Of a stretch of DNA of 64,000 bases, positions 8,243 through 17,594 are shown piece by piece (position 1 is the first letter of the stretch; each line of letters starts with the position of its first letter). A model generated the notes under the pieces. The model made no database searches. It had not been told where the DNA came from and saw nothing but the letters and a program-made list of their open reading frames with translations. The position numbers and the translations under genes were made by a program. This DNA comes from an uncultured Flavobacteriales bacterium (GTDB lineage: Bacteria > Bacteroidota > Bacteroidia > Flavobacteriales_G > Salibacteraceae), in contig CALSRO010000005.1 in assembly GCA_943788775.1 (NCBI GenBank), positions 310,001 to 374,000 on the forward strand, given 5' to 3'.

Positions 8243-9637
8243 TTAATGCAGAAGCATTTCCATTCCAATGAAAGTAAATGCACCGGCCATATATCCGATA
8301 AAAGCTAGCAACGATATTTTCTTCACATACCAAATGAAATCGATGTTAAGAATGCCCATTACAGCCACACCAGCTGCGGATCCAATGATTAGACAACTTC
8401 CGCCTGTTCCTGCACAATAAGCTAAGAATTCCCAAAACGAGTGATCTACCGGATACGCCTGACCCGCAACCGCTTCAGCGCCTGCTGGCAATAGGTCATA
8501 CATGCCCATCGCACCGGCCACGAGAGGTACGTTATCTACAATAGAGCTGAGTACTCCAATCACCATATTGATGACATACATGTCTCCAATAGTGTCATTT
8601 AAGAATGTAGCCATGATTCTTAGGTGTCCAGCTGATTGTAGCGATCCAACAGCCGCCAGAATACCTAAGAAGAATAATACGCTCGGAGTATCAACTTTTT
8701 GAAGAACTCCGATAACTGAGAGGTTGCTTTTATCCGCTTGGTTTTTAGATCGGTGCATGATTTCTGTCACTGTCCAAAGTATTCCAAGACCCAATAGTAT
8801 TCCCATGTAGGGAGGTAGGTGAGTGATAGTCTTAAATACTGGCACAAATAGCAATGCACCAACTCCCAAGAATAATACGGTGCGCTGCTCTCCTGGAGTT
8901 GTTCGATCTTCTAAGTGGTGGCGTTCAACCATTCCGAGTTTTCGTTCCACTTCACCTTTCAAAGTGAAAGTGAGTATTCCCAGAGGCACCAACATGGCGA
9001 CTAATGATGGGATCAAAAGTTTGATTACAATATTCGCAGCTGTAACCTGTCCACCAATCCAAAGCATGATGGTTGTAACATCACCAATTGGCGACCATGC
9101 TCCACCCGCATTGGCTGAAATAATTACCATCCCAGCGAATAGCCACAAATCTTCTTTACTCTTAATGAGTTTCTTCAAAAGTGCAGACATGACTATCGCA
9201 GTAGTTAAGTTGTCCAATGCTGCGGAAAGAAAGAATGTTAACACACTTAAAATCCACACGAGCTTTACCTTGTTTGCGGTGTTAATTCTATCAGTGATTA
9301 GTGCAAATCCTTCATGGGCATCAATAAGTTCAACGATTGTCATTGCACCCAAAAGAAAGAATAGGATTTCAGCTATTTCAGAGAGATGATGGCTCAGTTC
9401 ATGCGTGACATAGTGCTGTGCATCAGTTGTTTGCCCTTCATTTAGCAGTGAATACTCTTTCAGATATTCCATGAATCCAACTGAACCCTCTAAAATGGCA
9501 TCTGCGTTAAGCGCAAAAATTGTCCATGTAATAGCGCCTATCAAGAGTGCACTAGCTGCTTTATCAATGTGAATGGGATGCTCAAGGGCAATCATTAAAT
9601 AGCCAATCACGAAAACAACAACCATTAGTAAAAACAT
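8243..9637 (-). CDS. nhaD: NhaD-family sodium:proton antiporter
   Basis: 464 residues with about 12 hydrophobic segments. Features of the NhaD branch of the ion-transporter superfamily are ALDNLTTAIVM, ISANAGGAWSPIGDVTT and the late SSIVDNVPLVAGAMGMY, with polar residues inside membrane helices. It exports sodium in exchange for protons, which suits a marine organism. It follows the MscS gene by 11 bases on the same strand, so dehydrogenase, mechanosensitive channel and antiporter read as one unit. A role in osmotic or salt homeostasis is an inference from this grouping. Confidence 0.92.
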   Translation of the reverse strand: MFLLMVVVFVIGYLMIALEHPIHIDKAASALLIGAITWTIFALNADAILEGSVGFMEYLKEYSLLNEGQTTDAQHYVTHELSHHLSEIAEILFFLLGAMTIVELIDAHEGFALITDRINTANKVKLVWILSVLTFFLSAALDNLTTAIVMSALLKKLIKSKEDLWLFAGMVIISANAGGAWSPIGDVTTIMLWIGGQVTAANIVIKLLIPSLVAMLVPLGILTFTLKGEVERKLGMVERHHLEDRTTPGEQRTVLFLGVGALLFVPVFKTITHLPPYMGILLGLGILWTVTEIMHRSKNQADKSNLSVIGVLQKVDTPSVLFFLGILAAVGSLQSAGHLRIMATFLNDTIGDMYVINMVIGVLSSIVDNVPLVAGAMGMYDLLPAGAEAVAGQAYPVDHSFWEFLAYCAGTGGSCLIIGSAAGVAVMGILNIDFIWYVKKISLLAFIGYMAGAFTFIGMEMLLH

Positions 9638-9648
9638 AGTCTAAAGAA

Positions 9649-10752
9649 TTAAGGTTTTTGGAGATGTAAAGTTTGAGTTGGAAATGCAAATTCAGCGTTT
9701 TGTTCTTTCACAATCCGCATTATTTCTAAGTTTATTTCTTCTTTGACATTTAAGAAGACACTCCAGTCCATGGTGTCAATGTAGTAAAGGATCATTATGT
9801 CTAATGAACTTGCACCGAATTCGACAAAGTGAATTTCACCGTCTTGATTGGTATGAGGATGCTCATCAATCAGCTTTTGAATCTCTGCAACAATCTCTTT
9901 CAATTGTGATTCCGTGGAATCGTAAGTGACTCCAATATTAAAGCTTACGCGTCTGAAGGTTCTCAGGGACAGGTTATCAAGCACATTATTGACCATCATC
10001 AAATTTGGGATAGTCAGATAGCTTTTTTCTAGTGTGCGAATCCGTGTACTTCTAAATCCGATTTTCTCAACGGTACCAGTAACTCCATTCACAGTAACTA
10101 AGTCACCAATGATGAATGGTTTGTCAAAGAATATAATAAATGAAGCCAACAAGTTTTCTAGGCTTTCTTTAGCAGCCAAAGCCAATGCTAATCCACCAAT
10201 TCCAAGTCCTGCAATCAAAGCACCCACATCTACCTTGAACACCGCTCCTAACATAACAAATATCGCAAGCACAATAATCAAAATCCGCAGCATCTCTACC
10301 AAAAAAGAGACAATTTGATCGTCAGATTTACTCTCGGTTAGCTCCGCTCGTTCGAGCATAACGATTCCAATGAATCTAGTGAGCCGTATAGCAATCCAAG
10401 TTATAACAGAACCTAGAAATAATAAGTAAGTGCGATGCAGGACCATTCGCAATCCGAACTCAGTACGCGGAGCCATCTCCCACGATTCAGGATAATCTAG
10501 GTGACTGGTGCATACAAATAGCACTATCAGCATGATCAGCCATCGCAGTGGGGAGCCAACTAGACTATATAATTGTTCCTTATTGAGTTTAGTCTCATCT
10601 TGAGAAACAAGCTTAAAAACGAGATCACTAATTCGATGTGAGATGAAATATTGAAATATTCCGCCCACGATCAGCGACCCAACAACCCATAAATAATCTC
10701 TTACCGTGTTGCCAATATAAACTTGAGCGAGGAATTCGTTGATATCCATCAT
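9649..10752 (-). CDS. Small-conductance mechanosensitive channel (MscS family)
   Basis: 367 residues. About four membrane helices precede the pore helix, which is glycine/alanine-rich (ALIAGLGIGGLALALAAKESLENLLASF is split across the pore helix and the start of the beta domain). The MscS beta domain follows with FDKPFIIGDLVTVNG, then PNLMMVNNVLDN. The C-terminal alpha/beta vestibule domain completes the family layout. It opens on membrane tension to release solutes. It lies five bases after the dehydrogenase gene and 11 before nhaD. Two ATG codons in tandem can serve as start. Confidence 0.92.
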   Translation of the reverse strand: MMDINEFLAQVYIGNTVRDYLWVVGSLIVGGIFQYFISHRISDLVFKLVSQDETKLNKEQLYSLVGSPLRWLIMLIVLFVCTSHLDYPESWEMAPRTEFGLRMVLHRTYLLFLGSVITWIAIRLTRFIGIVMLERAELTESKSDDQIVSFLVEMLRILIIVLAIFVMLGAVFKVDVGALIAGLGIGGLALALAAKESLENLLASFIIFFDKPFIIGDLVTVNGVTGTVEKIGFRSTRIRTLEKSYLTIPNLMMVNNVLDNLSLRTFRRVSFNIGVTYDSTESQLKEIVAEIQKLIDEHPHTNQDGEIHFVEFGASSLDIMILYYIDTMDWSVFLNVKEEINLEIMRIVKEQNAEFAFPTQTLHLQKP

Positions 10753-10757
10753 TTCAA

Positions 10758-11987
10758 TTACACGAGTTGTGTAAGAGCAATTTCAAAAGCGGATTTAGCA
10801 ATTTTGGTTTTTTCCTTATTGCGATCGTGCACATTTTCGAGCGCGTCTCCAATGATTTTCGATGCATCTTGGAAAATAGCCTCATCGGTGGCTTGATACT
10901 CATCGCTCATGCAATAGGCAAATACACGGGCCATTCCGCAGTTCGCAATAAAGTCAGGGAGTAAGCTGATTTTATCATCGGTGTAATCACCTATTGGACC
11001 AAAGAAAATCTGAGGATCTGCAAAAGGAACGTTGGCACCTGAAGAGATCACTTCAAGACCTCCACCTATCATCTGATCAACTTGCTCCTTGGTAATTAAC
11101 CTAGAAGCAGCGCAAGGCATAAATATCTCAGCACCCATACTCCAAACTTTTGAGTTGATTTCCTCAAAAGACAGCATATTGTTTGCTCTTAGAGCATTCC
11201 CGTCCTTGTTTTTGAACAGTTCTGTAATTTCTTCGAAGGTGAATCCTTCAGGATTCATTAAACCACCAACTCGATCAATGATTCCAACTACTTTAGCTCC
11301 GGCTTGTGTCATATAAAAAGCAGCGGCCGAACCAACATTTCCCCACCCTTGTATGATCACTCGCTTACCTTTTACATCTGAATTATTCCAGATTCTGTAA
11401 TAATGAAGAACAGCTTCTGAAACACCGTACCCAGTGATCATGTCGGCCACCACATATTCCCTGGATGTATCTGGAGAATACTTTGAATCAACTAAAACTT
11501 TTGAAACACCTTGACGCAGGTGAGTAACTTTACTTAAGTGTTGGCCAGCGCTTGGTTCAAAATGACCGTTCACAATTCCTTCTTGAGGATGCCATAATCC
11601 GTAGCTTTCTGTAATTGGAATCACCTCGTGGATTTCGTCTACATTAAGATCTCCACCCGTTCCGTAATAGTTCTTTAGAAGGGGGTAAACTGCTTTATAC
11701 CAACGCTTGAGGACTCCGTCTTTTCTCGGGTCGCGTGGGTCGAAATTGATCCCTGATTTAGCTCCACCAATTGGAGGTCCAGCTACTGTGAATTTAACTT
11801 CCATTGTTTTAGCCAATGACTCAACTTCACGCTTATCTAATCCGATTCGCATTCTGGTCCCACCGCCAGCTGCCCCACCACGAAGACTGTTTATGACTAC
11901 CCAGCCCGTGGCTTCGGTTTCTGCATCACTCCACTCAAATACAATTTCAGGAGTCTTGTTTTCGAACTTGGCTAGTAAGTCTTTCAT
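10758..11987 (-). CDS. Glu/Leu/Phe/Val-type NAD(P)-dependent amino-acid dehydrogenase
   Basis: 409 residues from the ATG at 11987; an upstream TTG at 12020 would add 11 residues that overlap a promoter-like box. The dimerisation/substrate domain has NSLRGGAAGGGTRMR and the catalytic-lysine region GPPIGGAKSGI. The NAD-binding Rossmann fold begins at VIIQGWGNVGSAAAF. It interconverts an amino acid and its 2-oxo acid with ammonia. The exact substrate (glutamate, leucine or valine) cannot be fixed by eye. It heads the unit with mscS and nhaD. Confidence 0.88.
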   Translation of the reverse strand: MKDLLAKFENKTPEIVFEWSDAETEATGWVVINSLRGGAAGGGTRMRIGLDKREVESLAKTMEVKFTVAGPPIGGAKSGINFDPRDPRKDGVLKRWYKAVYPLLKNYYGTGGDLNVDEIHEVIPITESYGLWHPQEGIVNGHFEPSAGQHLSKVTHLRQGVSKVLVDSKYSPDTSREYVVADMITGYGVSEAVLHYYRIWNNSDVKGKRVIIQGWGNVGSAAAFYMTQAGAKVVGIIDRVGGLMNPEGFTFEEITELFKNKDGNALRANNMLSFEEINSKVWSMGAEIFMPCAASRLITKEQVDQMIGGGLEVISSGANVPFADPQIFFGPIGDYTDDKISLLPDFIANCGMARVFAYCMSDEYQATDEAIFQDASKIIGDALENVHDRNKEKTKIAKSAFEIALTQLV

Positions 11988-12017
11988 ATGCTGAGTATTT
12001 GACCTTAATTTGGGCTG

Positions 12018-12025
12018 CAAATGTA
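12018..12025 (-). promoter_or_regulatory. Bacteroidetes-type -7 box TACATTTG upstream of the amino-acid dehydrogenase
   Basis: The minus strand reads TACATTTG, an exact TAnnTTTG match, 31 bases before the ATG at 11987. A convincing -33 TTG element was not found. Confidence 0.4.
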
Positions 12026-12098
12026 TAAAATCAAGATTCCTTTTATTATGGAATTTGGGGGATAGATTTTTGAGTTTGTTTCGGCCAAGAATTAGACG

Positions 12099-13160
12099 CT
12101 AAGGCAGATATAGACTTCCTGCTATTGAATCGGTTTTTGCTCCTGTAACAGATTTAGAAATGTTTGTCTTTTCTATTAACCTAAGCGCTCCTAAAAAGGC
12201 AAATTCAATGGCTTCTTTGAAATCAATGATTTCAGAACTTGGAAGCACACAGATGCTGCTAGAATGTGCATTAATGCGTTCCAATAAGTAATTATTGTGG
12301 GCACCGCCTCCTGTAAACAAAGTGCGTCCTGTTTTTGGTAGGCATCTTGAAATTTGAATTGCAATGTGTTCAACAACCGTTCTTAGATTGTCTTGATGTC
12401 TCTCTGCGGGAAGTATAAGCGGACGAAATATAGATTCGTACCATTCGCTGCCGAGCGACTTTGGATGTTTTTGCAGGTAGTAGTTAAGTTGATTTAGCCT
12501 ATTTAGCAGTCGGTCGTCCATCTGACCCTGTCGGGCACAATCTCCATTTTTGTCGAATTGTCCTATTTCTTGTGCATTTCTGTATAAATCATTCAATGCC
12601 ATATTGCATGGGCATATGTCATAACCGGTGATTGAATCCTCTAATAGACAACTTATATTGGCGAACCCTCCGAGGTTCACTAAAGCATCATATTCACTAA
12701 ACAACAGTGAATCGGCATAGGGAACCAAAGGGGCGCCTTGACCACCTTTTGCAATATCCTGAGATCGGAAATTGGAAATGACGGGGATTCCAATCTTCGC
12801 AGCGATGATGGCTCCTGATCCAATTTGGATCGAAAGGCGCTGCTCAGGCTGATGAAAAATCGTTACCCCATGCGAAGCGATGAATTCGATTTTTTGGGTT
12901 TTCAACAATAAAAATTCCGACAATGACTTTGCAGAGAATTCTGCAAAATCTCGATCGAGCTTTACAAATTCAATCGCTGTAATCTTCTTCGCTAATCGAA
13001 TTCGATCTCTAAGCTGATTTGGTAGGTCGAAGCTTCTGGTCTGATTTACTGTGAATTTCCAACAGCCATTTTCCTGAAGAAAAGTAACGGAAGCAACGTC
13101 TAGGGCATCGAGAGATGTTCCGCACATTAAACCAATTCCTGTTATAGGTGTTCTATTCAT
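12099..13160 (-). CDS. anmK: Anhydro-N-acetylmuramic acid kinase
   Basis: 353 residues from the ATG at 13160; the nine extra residues from an upstream non-ATG start look unnatural. It phosphorylates and opens 1,6-anhydro-MurNAc from recycled peptidoglycan to give MurNAc-6-phosphate. Family motifs are GLMCGTSLDALDVA at the N-terminus (phosphate loop), VNLGGFANIS in the middle and FTGGGAHNNYLLERI near the C-terminus. It is divergent from the acyl-CoA dehydrogenase gene 58 bases away. No other recycling gene is adjacent. Confidence 0.93.
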   Translation of the reverse strand: MNRTPITGIGLMCGTSLDALDVASVTFLQENGCWKFTVNQTRSFDLPNQLRDRIRLAKKITAIEFVKLDRDFAEFSAKSLSEFLLLKTQKIEFIASHGVTIFHQPEQRLSIQIGSGAIIAAKIGIPVISNFRSQDIAKGGQGAPLVPYADSLLFSEYDALVNLGGFANISCLLEDSITGYDICPCNMALNDLYRNAQEIGQFDKNGDCARQGQMDDRLLNRLNQLNYYLQKHPKSLGSEWYESIFRPLILPAERHQDNLRTVVEHIAIQISRCLPKTGRTLFTGGGAHNNYLLERINAHSSSICVLPSSEIIDFKEAIEFAFLGALRLIEKTNISKSVTGAKTDSIAGSLYLP

Positions 13161-13169
13161 GTCAAAAGC

Positions 13170-13177
13170 TACTTTTG
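13170..13177 (+). promoter_or_regulatory. TAnnTTTG -7 box upstream of the acyl-CoA dehydrogenase
   Basis: TACTTTTG, an exact TAnnTTTG match, 41 bases before the ATG at 13219 in the short divergent gap with anmK. No clear -33 element is seen. Confidence 0.4.
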
Positions 13178-13218
13178 TCGGCCCCAAAGTTTAACACAAC
13201 AAGACAATAATAGACACT

Positions 13219-14361
13219 ATGTTATTTGAACTAACAGAAGAACAAAAAGCCGTTCGGGATGCAGCGAGAGATTTTGCTCAGAATGTCCTTAAGCCAGGCG
13301 TGATTGAAAGAGATGAAAACCAAACTTTTCCTGCTGAAGAAATTAAACAATTAGGAGAACTAGGATTTATGGGAATGATGGTTTCGCCAGATTATGGTGG
13401 AGGTGGAATGGATACAGTTTCTTACGTTCTTGCCATGGAAGAAATATCTAAGGTAGATGCAAGTACCTCCGTTTGCATGTCAGTTAATAATAGCTTGGTA
13501 TGCTGGGGATTAGAAAAATTTGGAACAGAAGAACAGAAACAAAAATACCTGGTGCCTCTCGCAAAAGGTGAGAAAATTGGTGCGTTTTGTCTTTCGGAGC
13601 CGGAAGCCGGATCTGACGCTACTTCTCAGAGAACTACTGCAGTAGACATGGGGGATTACTACTTGCTCAATGGAACTAAAAATTGGATTACTAATGGTAG
13701 TTCTGCCTCGACATACCTTGTTATGGCTCAAACGGATGTTGAGAAAGGTCATAAGGGCATTAACTGCTTAATTGTCGAGCGTGGCATGGAAGGCTTCATT
13801 GTTGGTGCTAAGGAGAATAAGCTTGGAATTAGAGGTTCGGATACGCATACGCTGCTTTTCAATGACGTGAAAGTTCCCAAGGAAAATCGAATCGGTGAGG
13901 ATGGGTTCGGTTTTAAATTCGCAATGAAAACTTTAGAGGGAGGTCGCATTGGAATAGCATCTCAAGCATTAGGTATTGCCTCAGGCGCTATGGAATTGGC
14001 TGTCGCCTACTCGAAGGAAAGAAAGGCCTTCGGTAAACCAATTAATCAACATCAGGCAATCGCATTTAAACTAGCAGATATGGGTACAGAAATCGAAGCG
14101 GCTCGATTACTATGCTTAAAAGCTGCTTGGCTGAAGGATCAGAAATTGCCTTTCGGTAAATTCAGTGCAATGGCCAAGCTTTACGCTTCAGAAACGGCAA
14201 TGAAGACGACAGTGGAGGCCGTTCAAGTTCACGGTGGGTATGGATTTGTTAAAGAATACCATGTTGAACGTTTAATGAGAGATGCTAAGATTACCCAGAT
14301 TTATGAGGGAACAAGCGAAGTACAAAAGATCGTTATTAGCAGAGCAGTTTTAGACGAATAG
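13219..14361 (+). CDS. Acyl-CoA dehydrogenase (short-chain/butyryl type)
   Basis: 380 residues, standard length. It is a cytoplasmic FAD enzyme that makes the first double bond in beta-oxidation of short acyl-CoAs. The N-terminal helical domain starts LTEEQKAVRDAARDFA. The FAD-contact motif is FCLSEPEAGSDATSQ and the middle strands end in NWITNGS. The C-terminal domain has VHGGYGFVKEYHVERL and the catalytic glutamate of YEGTSEVQ. The sequence is most like the butyryl/short-chain group, but chain-length preference is inferred. It is a single gene, convergent with murF. Confidence 0.93.
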   Translation: MLFELTEEQKAVRDAARDFAQNVLKPGVIERDENQTFPAEEIKQLGELGFMGMMVSPDYGGGGMDTVSYVLAMEEISKVDASTSVCMSVNNSLVCWGLEKFGTEEQKQKYLVPLAKGEKIGAFCLSEPEAGSDATSQRTTAVDMGDYYLLNGTKNWITNGSSASTYLVMAQTDVEKGHKGINCLIVERGMEGFIVGAKENKLGIRGSDTHTLLFNDVKVPKENRIGEDGFGFKFAMKTLEGGRIGIASQALGIASGAMELAVAYSKERKAFGKPINQHQAIAFKLADMGTEIEAARLLCLKAAWLKDQKLPFGKFSAMAKLYASETAMKTTVEAVQVHGGYGFVKEYHVERLMRDAKITQIYEGTSEVQKIVISRAVLDE

Positions 14362-14383
14362 TCGTCCGATAACATAGAAATTA

Positions 14384-15685
14384 TTATAGGAGCTCGAGCA
14401 ATGTCTCGAGCTTCGTGCTTCTCGACCCTTTTAAAAGGATGGTACTTGAATTAATATTCGCATCGACCAGGTGATCCTTCAACTCTTCGGTGGTTTTACA
14501 CCATTTAAATGGTTTGTTATCAATGTGATGAAAAGCCTCACCGACTAAATAAACCTTCTCGATACTCTTACTTTTTAAGAGTTGATTTATTATGTTTTCG
14601 TGCTCAATTCTAGTGCTTTCGCCTAGTTCTTTCATTTCACCTAAAATGGCAATTCGGTTGTCGCAATCCATCTTTTCAAGATTTTCCAACGCGGCACTCA
14701 TGCTGTTTGGGTTCGCATTATAACAGTCTATGATTAGCGTATTTCCTTTGGTAGTGATCTCTAATTGTGACCTATTATTAGTTGGTGAATAAGCCTCAAT
14801 TGATTTGCAAATCTTGCTATTTGAAATCCCAAAATATCTAGATACAGCTATTGCAGCCATCACATTTGAGAAATTATAGATACCTGTGAGTTGCGTCAGA
14901 ATCGAATTTTCAGTTTCTTCATCCTCACGCTTCCATTTAACCTCCAATCTGCCATTGTTCATGTTTGCAGAACCTTGATAAATTGCATTTTTTGACGCTC
15001 CATAGGTTATCCCTTCAACTCCTTGAGTAGCCCGAATTACTTTTTCATCGTCAGAGTTTATAAATAGAGATCCATTCTTTTCAATCAAATAATCGAACAG
15101 CTCTTTTTTTCCGATGTATACTCCGTGTTCTCCGCCAAAGCCTTCTAGATGCGCTAAACCGATGTTGGTAATAAGCCCTAAATATGGATCGGCAATTCTG
15201 GACAGTTGCGCAATTTCTTTTTGATGGTTTGCACCCATTTCAATAATTGCAATTTCGTGTTTATTTGTGATTTCTAGAAGGCTTAATGGAACTCCGATGT
15301 GATTGTTGAAGTTACCTTTTGTTGCGTAACAATTATAAGTGCTAGACAAGGAAGCGTGGAGCAGCTCTTTAGTGGTAGTTTTGCCATTACTTCCTGTAAG
15401 ACCAATTACGGGAATCTTGAGTTTCTTTCTATGATATTTCGCCAGGGCTTGAAGTGTCTCCAAAGCATTTTCAACAAGAAACACTTGATTCAGATCATTC
15501 AGATCAGCACGGTTCTCATCCACGATGGCATAGCTACATCCTGCTTCTAAAGCTGACAATGCGTAGTCGTTGCCATTAAAGTTTGACCCTTTAAGAGCAA
15601 CAAACATTTTGTTTTCATCGACTTTGCGGGTATCTGTGCAGATACCCGAAGAATCTAGGTAGGCGCTATAAAGTTCTTGAATCAT
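14384..15685 (-). CDS. murF: UDP-MurNAc-tripeptide--D-alanyl-D-alanine ligase
   Basis: 433 residues. It adds D-Ala-D-Ala to the UDP-MurNAc-tripeptide, the last cytoplasmic step of peptidoglycan precursor synthesis. The ATP loop GLTGSNGKTTTKELL is near residue 95, followed by the Mur-ligase motifs EMGANHQKEIAQL and ITNIGLAHLEGFG, and IIDCYNANPNSM in the C-terminal domain. It lies downstream of gldJ on the same strand but is separated from it by a strong hairpin, so most transcription probably does not read through. An 8-bp inverted repeat (14391-14412) lies in its last codons near the convergent junction. Confidence 0.95.
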   Translation of the reverse strand: MIQELYSAYLDSSGICTDTRKVDENKMFVALKGSNFNGNDYALSALEAGCSYAIVDENRADLNDLNQVFLVENALETLQALAKYHRKKLKIPVIGLTGSNGKTTTKELLHASLSSTYNCYATKGNFNNHIGVPLSLLEITNKHEIAIIEMGANHQKEIAQLSRIADPYLGLITNIGLAHLEGFGGEHGVYIGKKELFDYLIEKNGSLFINSDDEKVIRATQGVEGITYGASKNAIYQGSANMNNGRLEVKWKREDEETENSILTQLTGIYNFSNVMAAIAVSRYFGISNSKICKSIEAYSPTNNRSQLEITTKGNTLIIDCYNANPNSMSAALENLEKMDCDNRIAILGEMKELGESTRIEHENIINQLLKSKSIEKVYLVGEAFHHIDNKPFKWCKTTEELKDHLVDANINSSTILLKGSRSTKLETLLELL

Positions 15686-15700
15686 AGATGGTATAAAAAT

Positions 15701-15728
15701 AAAAAAGGCCTCAATGGAGGCCTTTTTT
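15701..15728 (-). terminator. Intrinsic terminator downstream of gldJ
   Basis: A-run, GGCCTC (15707-15712), AATG loop, GAGGCC (15717-15722), T-run. On the minus strand it follows the gldJ stop by about 22 bases; the symmetric A/T flanks would work from either side. Confidence 0.85.
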
Positions 15729-15750
15729 ATTTTCTAATAATATCTATTGT

Positions 15751-17526
15751 TTATCGGGCTGCCCCTAATCCAACTGGGCTGCCTACACGATCCATTGCAC
15801 ATCTGAACCCGATCATCGCGGTAGATTGCCGCTCATCTAAGAACCTTCGAGTTCCTGGAACCATCCAATACGCTCTGTCGTTCCAAGACGCACCTTTGTA
15901 TACTCGAGCGTGGTCATTAATCAAAGATGAATAATCGTTAGACTCACCTTGGCCTGGATAGACATACATATGACTTGATTCAGTTCGCTCATTTTCTTCT
16001 TCATATGAAGACCAATGCAATTCATCTAGGTGAGACTTATAGTCACCATCCAAGTAATTAATGTTGTCGGCTCTTTTATAATTTCTTCGATCAATGTTTT
16101 CTTCAACCTTGGTGTTTCGATATCGAAGCTCACCCGGTCTGGACATGATATATGATGAATAATCTTTAAGCAGTACTGGAGCGATTTTCGCCATTTCATC
16201 AGCCGCCTTGATCTCTTCAATGGACTCTTCTACGATGATAATATTTGCTTCGTACTCCTGATCGTCATCTAATAATTCTTTCGCTCGACCTAATTGCTCT
16301 TGAAGCGTAGCCATCAACGTTGATTCTTGCTCGTTCATAGTCGCTTCGGCTTCAACCTGAAACTCTTCAAGATAAGAGATAAGACCATTAATGTCATAAA
16401 TTGGAATATCATACTTATCTAATAACAGACCTTCATTGTCTCTTTCTTTGGTTTTGTAGACATTTCCCCTAAATGGTCGGAAATCCTGAACATCATCCAT
16501 AGAGAGTGGTCGATAAACATCCATAACCCATTCACTTACGTTGCCCGCCATGTTATACAATCCATAATCATTAGGCCAATATGAGAAAACAGGCGCTGTA
16601 ATATCTGCGTTGTCATTAAGTTTTCCTGCAACACCCATATTGTCACCACGTCCTCGCTTGAAGTTGGCTAACATCATACCGATATATGCCTCGTCTGGAT
16701 TTCGAACTGCGTGTCCATTCCATGGGTATAATCTTCGCTCTACAACGCGCTCACCAACGCTGTTTCCAATTAACCCGAAAGCTGCAAATTCCCATTCAGC
16801 TTCGGTAGGAAGTCTATACTTAGGTAGAAGTATGCCATCTTCCATTCTAACATTACGATATCTGCTGCTGTTAGGATTCAAGTCTGGTAGACCTTCAATT
16901 CTTTTGCCTGAGTTGTATTGATTGGACAAATAGGCGTCAGTATTAAAGTTGTCCTCACCAATTTGATCTATATACTGGTCCAAGATTCCTTCTCGAATAA
17001 GTATGTATTCATTAACTCTATCTGTTCTCCAGCTGCAATAATCATTTGCCTGAAGCCAATTGATGCCAACTACTGGGTATTCCCTATATGCTGGATGTCT
17101 TAAATAGTAGTCCACATATGGTTCGTTGTATGACAGTTTTTCCCTCCAAACTAGAGTATCAGGCAATGCCTTCTTGTACAATTCAGGGTAATCTACACCA
17201 TAAACGCGCTTCACCCAATAGAGGTATTCACCCCAGTTTAGGTTGCTGATTTCAGTTTGGTCAAGGTAGTATGATGAAACAGTAATCCTTCTAGGCACAT
17301 TGTTCCAATCGTACATAAAGTCTTGTTCAACCCGACCCATCGTGAAGGTTCCACCTTCGATCAAGACTAGATTGGGTCCAGTTTCTTGTTCTTCAAAGGG
17401 AACTTTCTGGAATCCTCCGTTATTAGGGTTATTATAGTCCCATCCTGTGGTGGATGATTTTTCATAACCACATGAAAGCAAGATCAGTGGGGTAGCTACC
17501 AACGTAACTAAGCTTTTTGCATTCAT
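15751..17526 (-). CDS. gldJ: Gliding motility / type IX secretion lipoprotein GldJ
   Basis: 591 residues from the ATG at 17526 (an upstream TTG adds two residues). The lipoprotein signal ends at LILLSCG. The mature N-terminus has the GldJ-like TGWDYNNPNNGGF and then EGGTFTMGRVEQDFMYDW. The rest is a formylglycine-generating-enzyme-like (SUMF1) fold: LPTEAEWEFAAFG, YNMAGNVSEWVMDVYRP and the closing FRCAMDRVG. A glutamate-rich predicted helix of about 75 residues (about 385-455) interrupts that fold. In Flavobacterium johnsoniae, GldJ is needed for gliding and for stability of type IX components. The neighbours are a porP/sprF-like gene and porU, which supports the assignment. No enzymatic role is implied by the fold. 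Confidence 0.9.
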   Translation of the reverse strand: MNAKSLVTLVATPLILLSCGYEKSSTTGWDYNNPNNGGFQKVPFEEQETGPNLVLIEGGTFTMGRVEQDFMYDWNNVPRRITVSSYYLDQTEISNLNWGEYLYWVKRVYGVDYPELYKKALPDTLVWREKLSYNEPYVDYYLRHPAYREYPVVGINWLQANDYCSWRTDRVNEYILIREGILDQYIDQIGEDNFNTDAYLSNQYNSGKRIEGLPDLNPNSSRYRNVRMEDGILLPKYRLPTEAEWEFAAFGLIGNSVGERVVERRLYPWNGHAVRNPDEAYIGMMLANFKRGRGDNMGVAGKLNDNADITAPVFSYWPNDYGLYNMAGNVSEWVMDVYRPLSMDDVQDFRPFRGNVYKTKERDNEGLLLDKYDIPIYDINGLISYLEEFQVEAEATMNEQESTLMATLQEQLGRAKELLDDDQEYEANIIIVEESIEEIKAADEMAKIAPVLLKDYSSYIMSRPGELRYRNTKVEENIDRRNYKRADNINYLDGDYKSHLDELHWSSYEEENERTESSHMYVYPGQGESNDYSSLINDHARVYKGASWNDRAYWMVPGTRRFLDERQSTAMIGFRCAMDRVGSPVGLGAAR

Positions 17527-17594
17527 ACTCAATGGATTAATTGATTTCGAAAATTTAAAAAGAAAACGAAGTTATGGAAAAATTTATTGCGTTA

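Noticed and set aside
8823..9389. 188-codon open frame antisense to nhaD
   Set aside because: The product is Ser/Pro/Ile-rich reverse-frame sequence; the nhaD frame has clear motifs on the other strand.
14391..14412. 8-bp inverted repeat AGCTCGAG/CTCGAGCT near the 13219/murF junction, considered as a terminator
   Set aside because: It lies inside the last murF codons and has no T-run on either strand.
16000..17500. GldJ considered as a formylglycine-generating enzyme or sulfatase modifier
   Set aside because: The N-terminal TGWDYNNPNNGGF, lipobox and por gene neighbours fit GldJ; no sulfatase is nearby.
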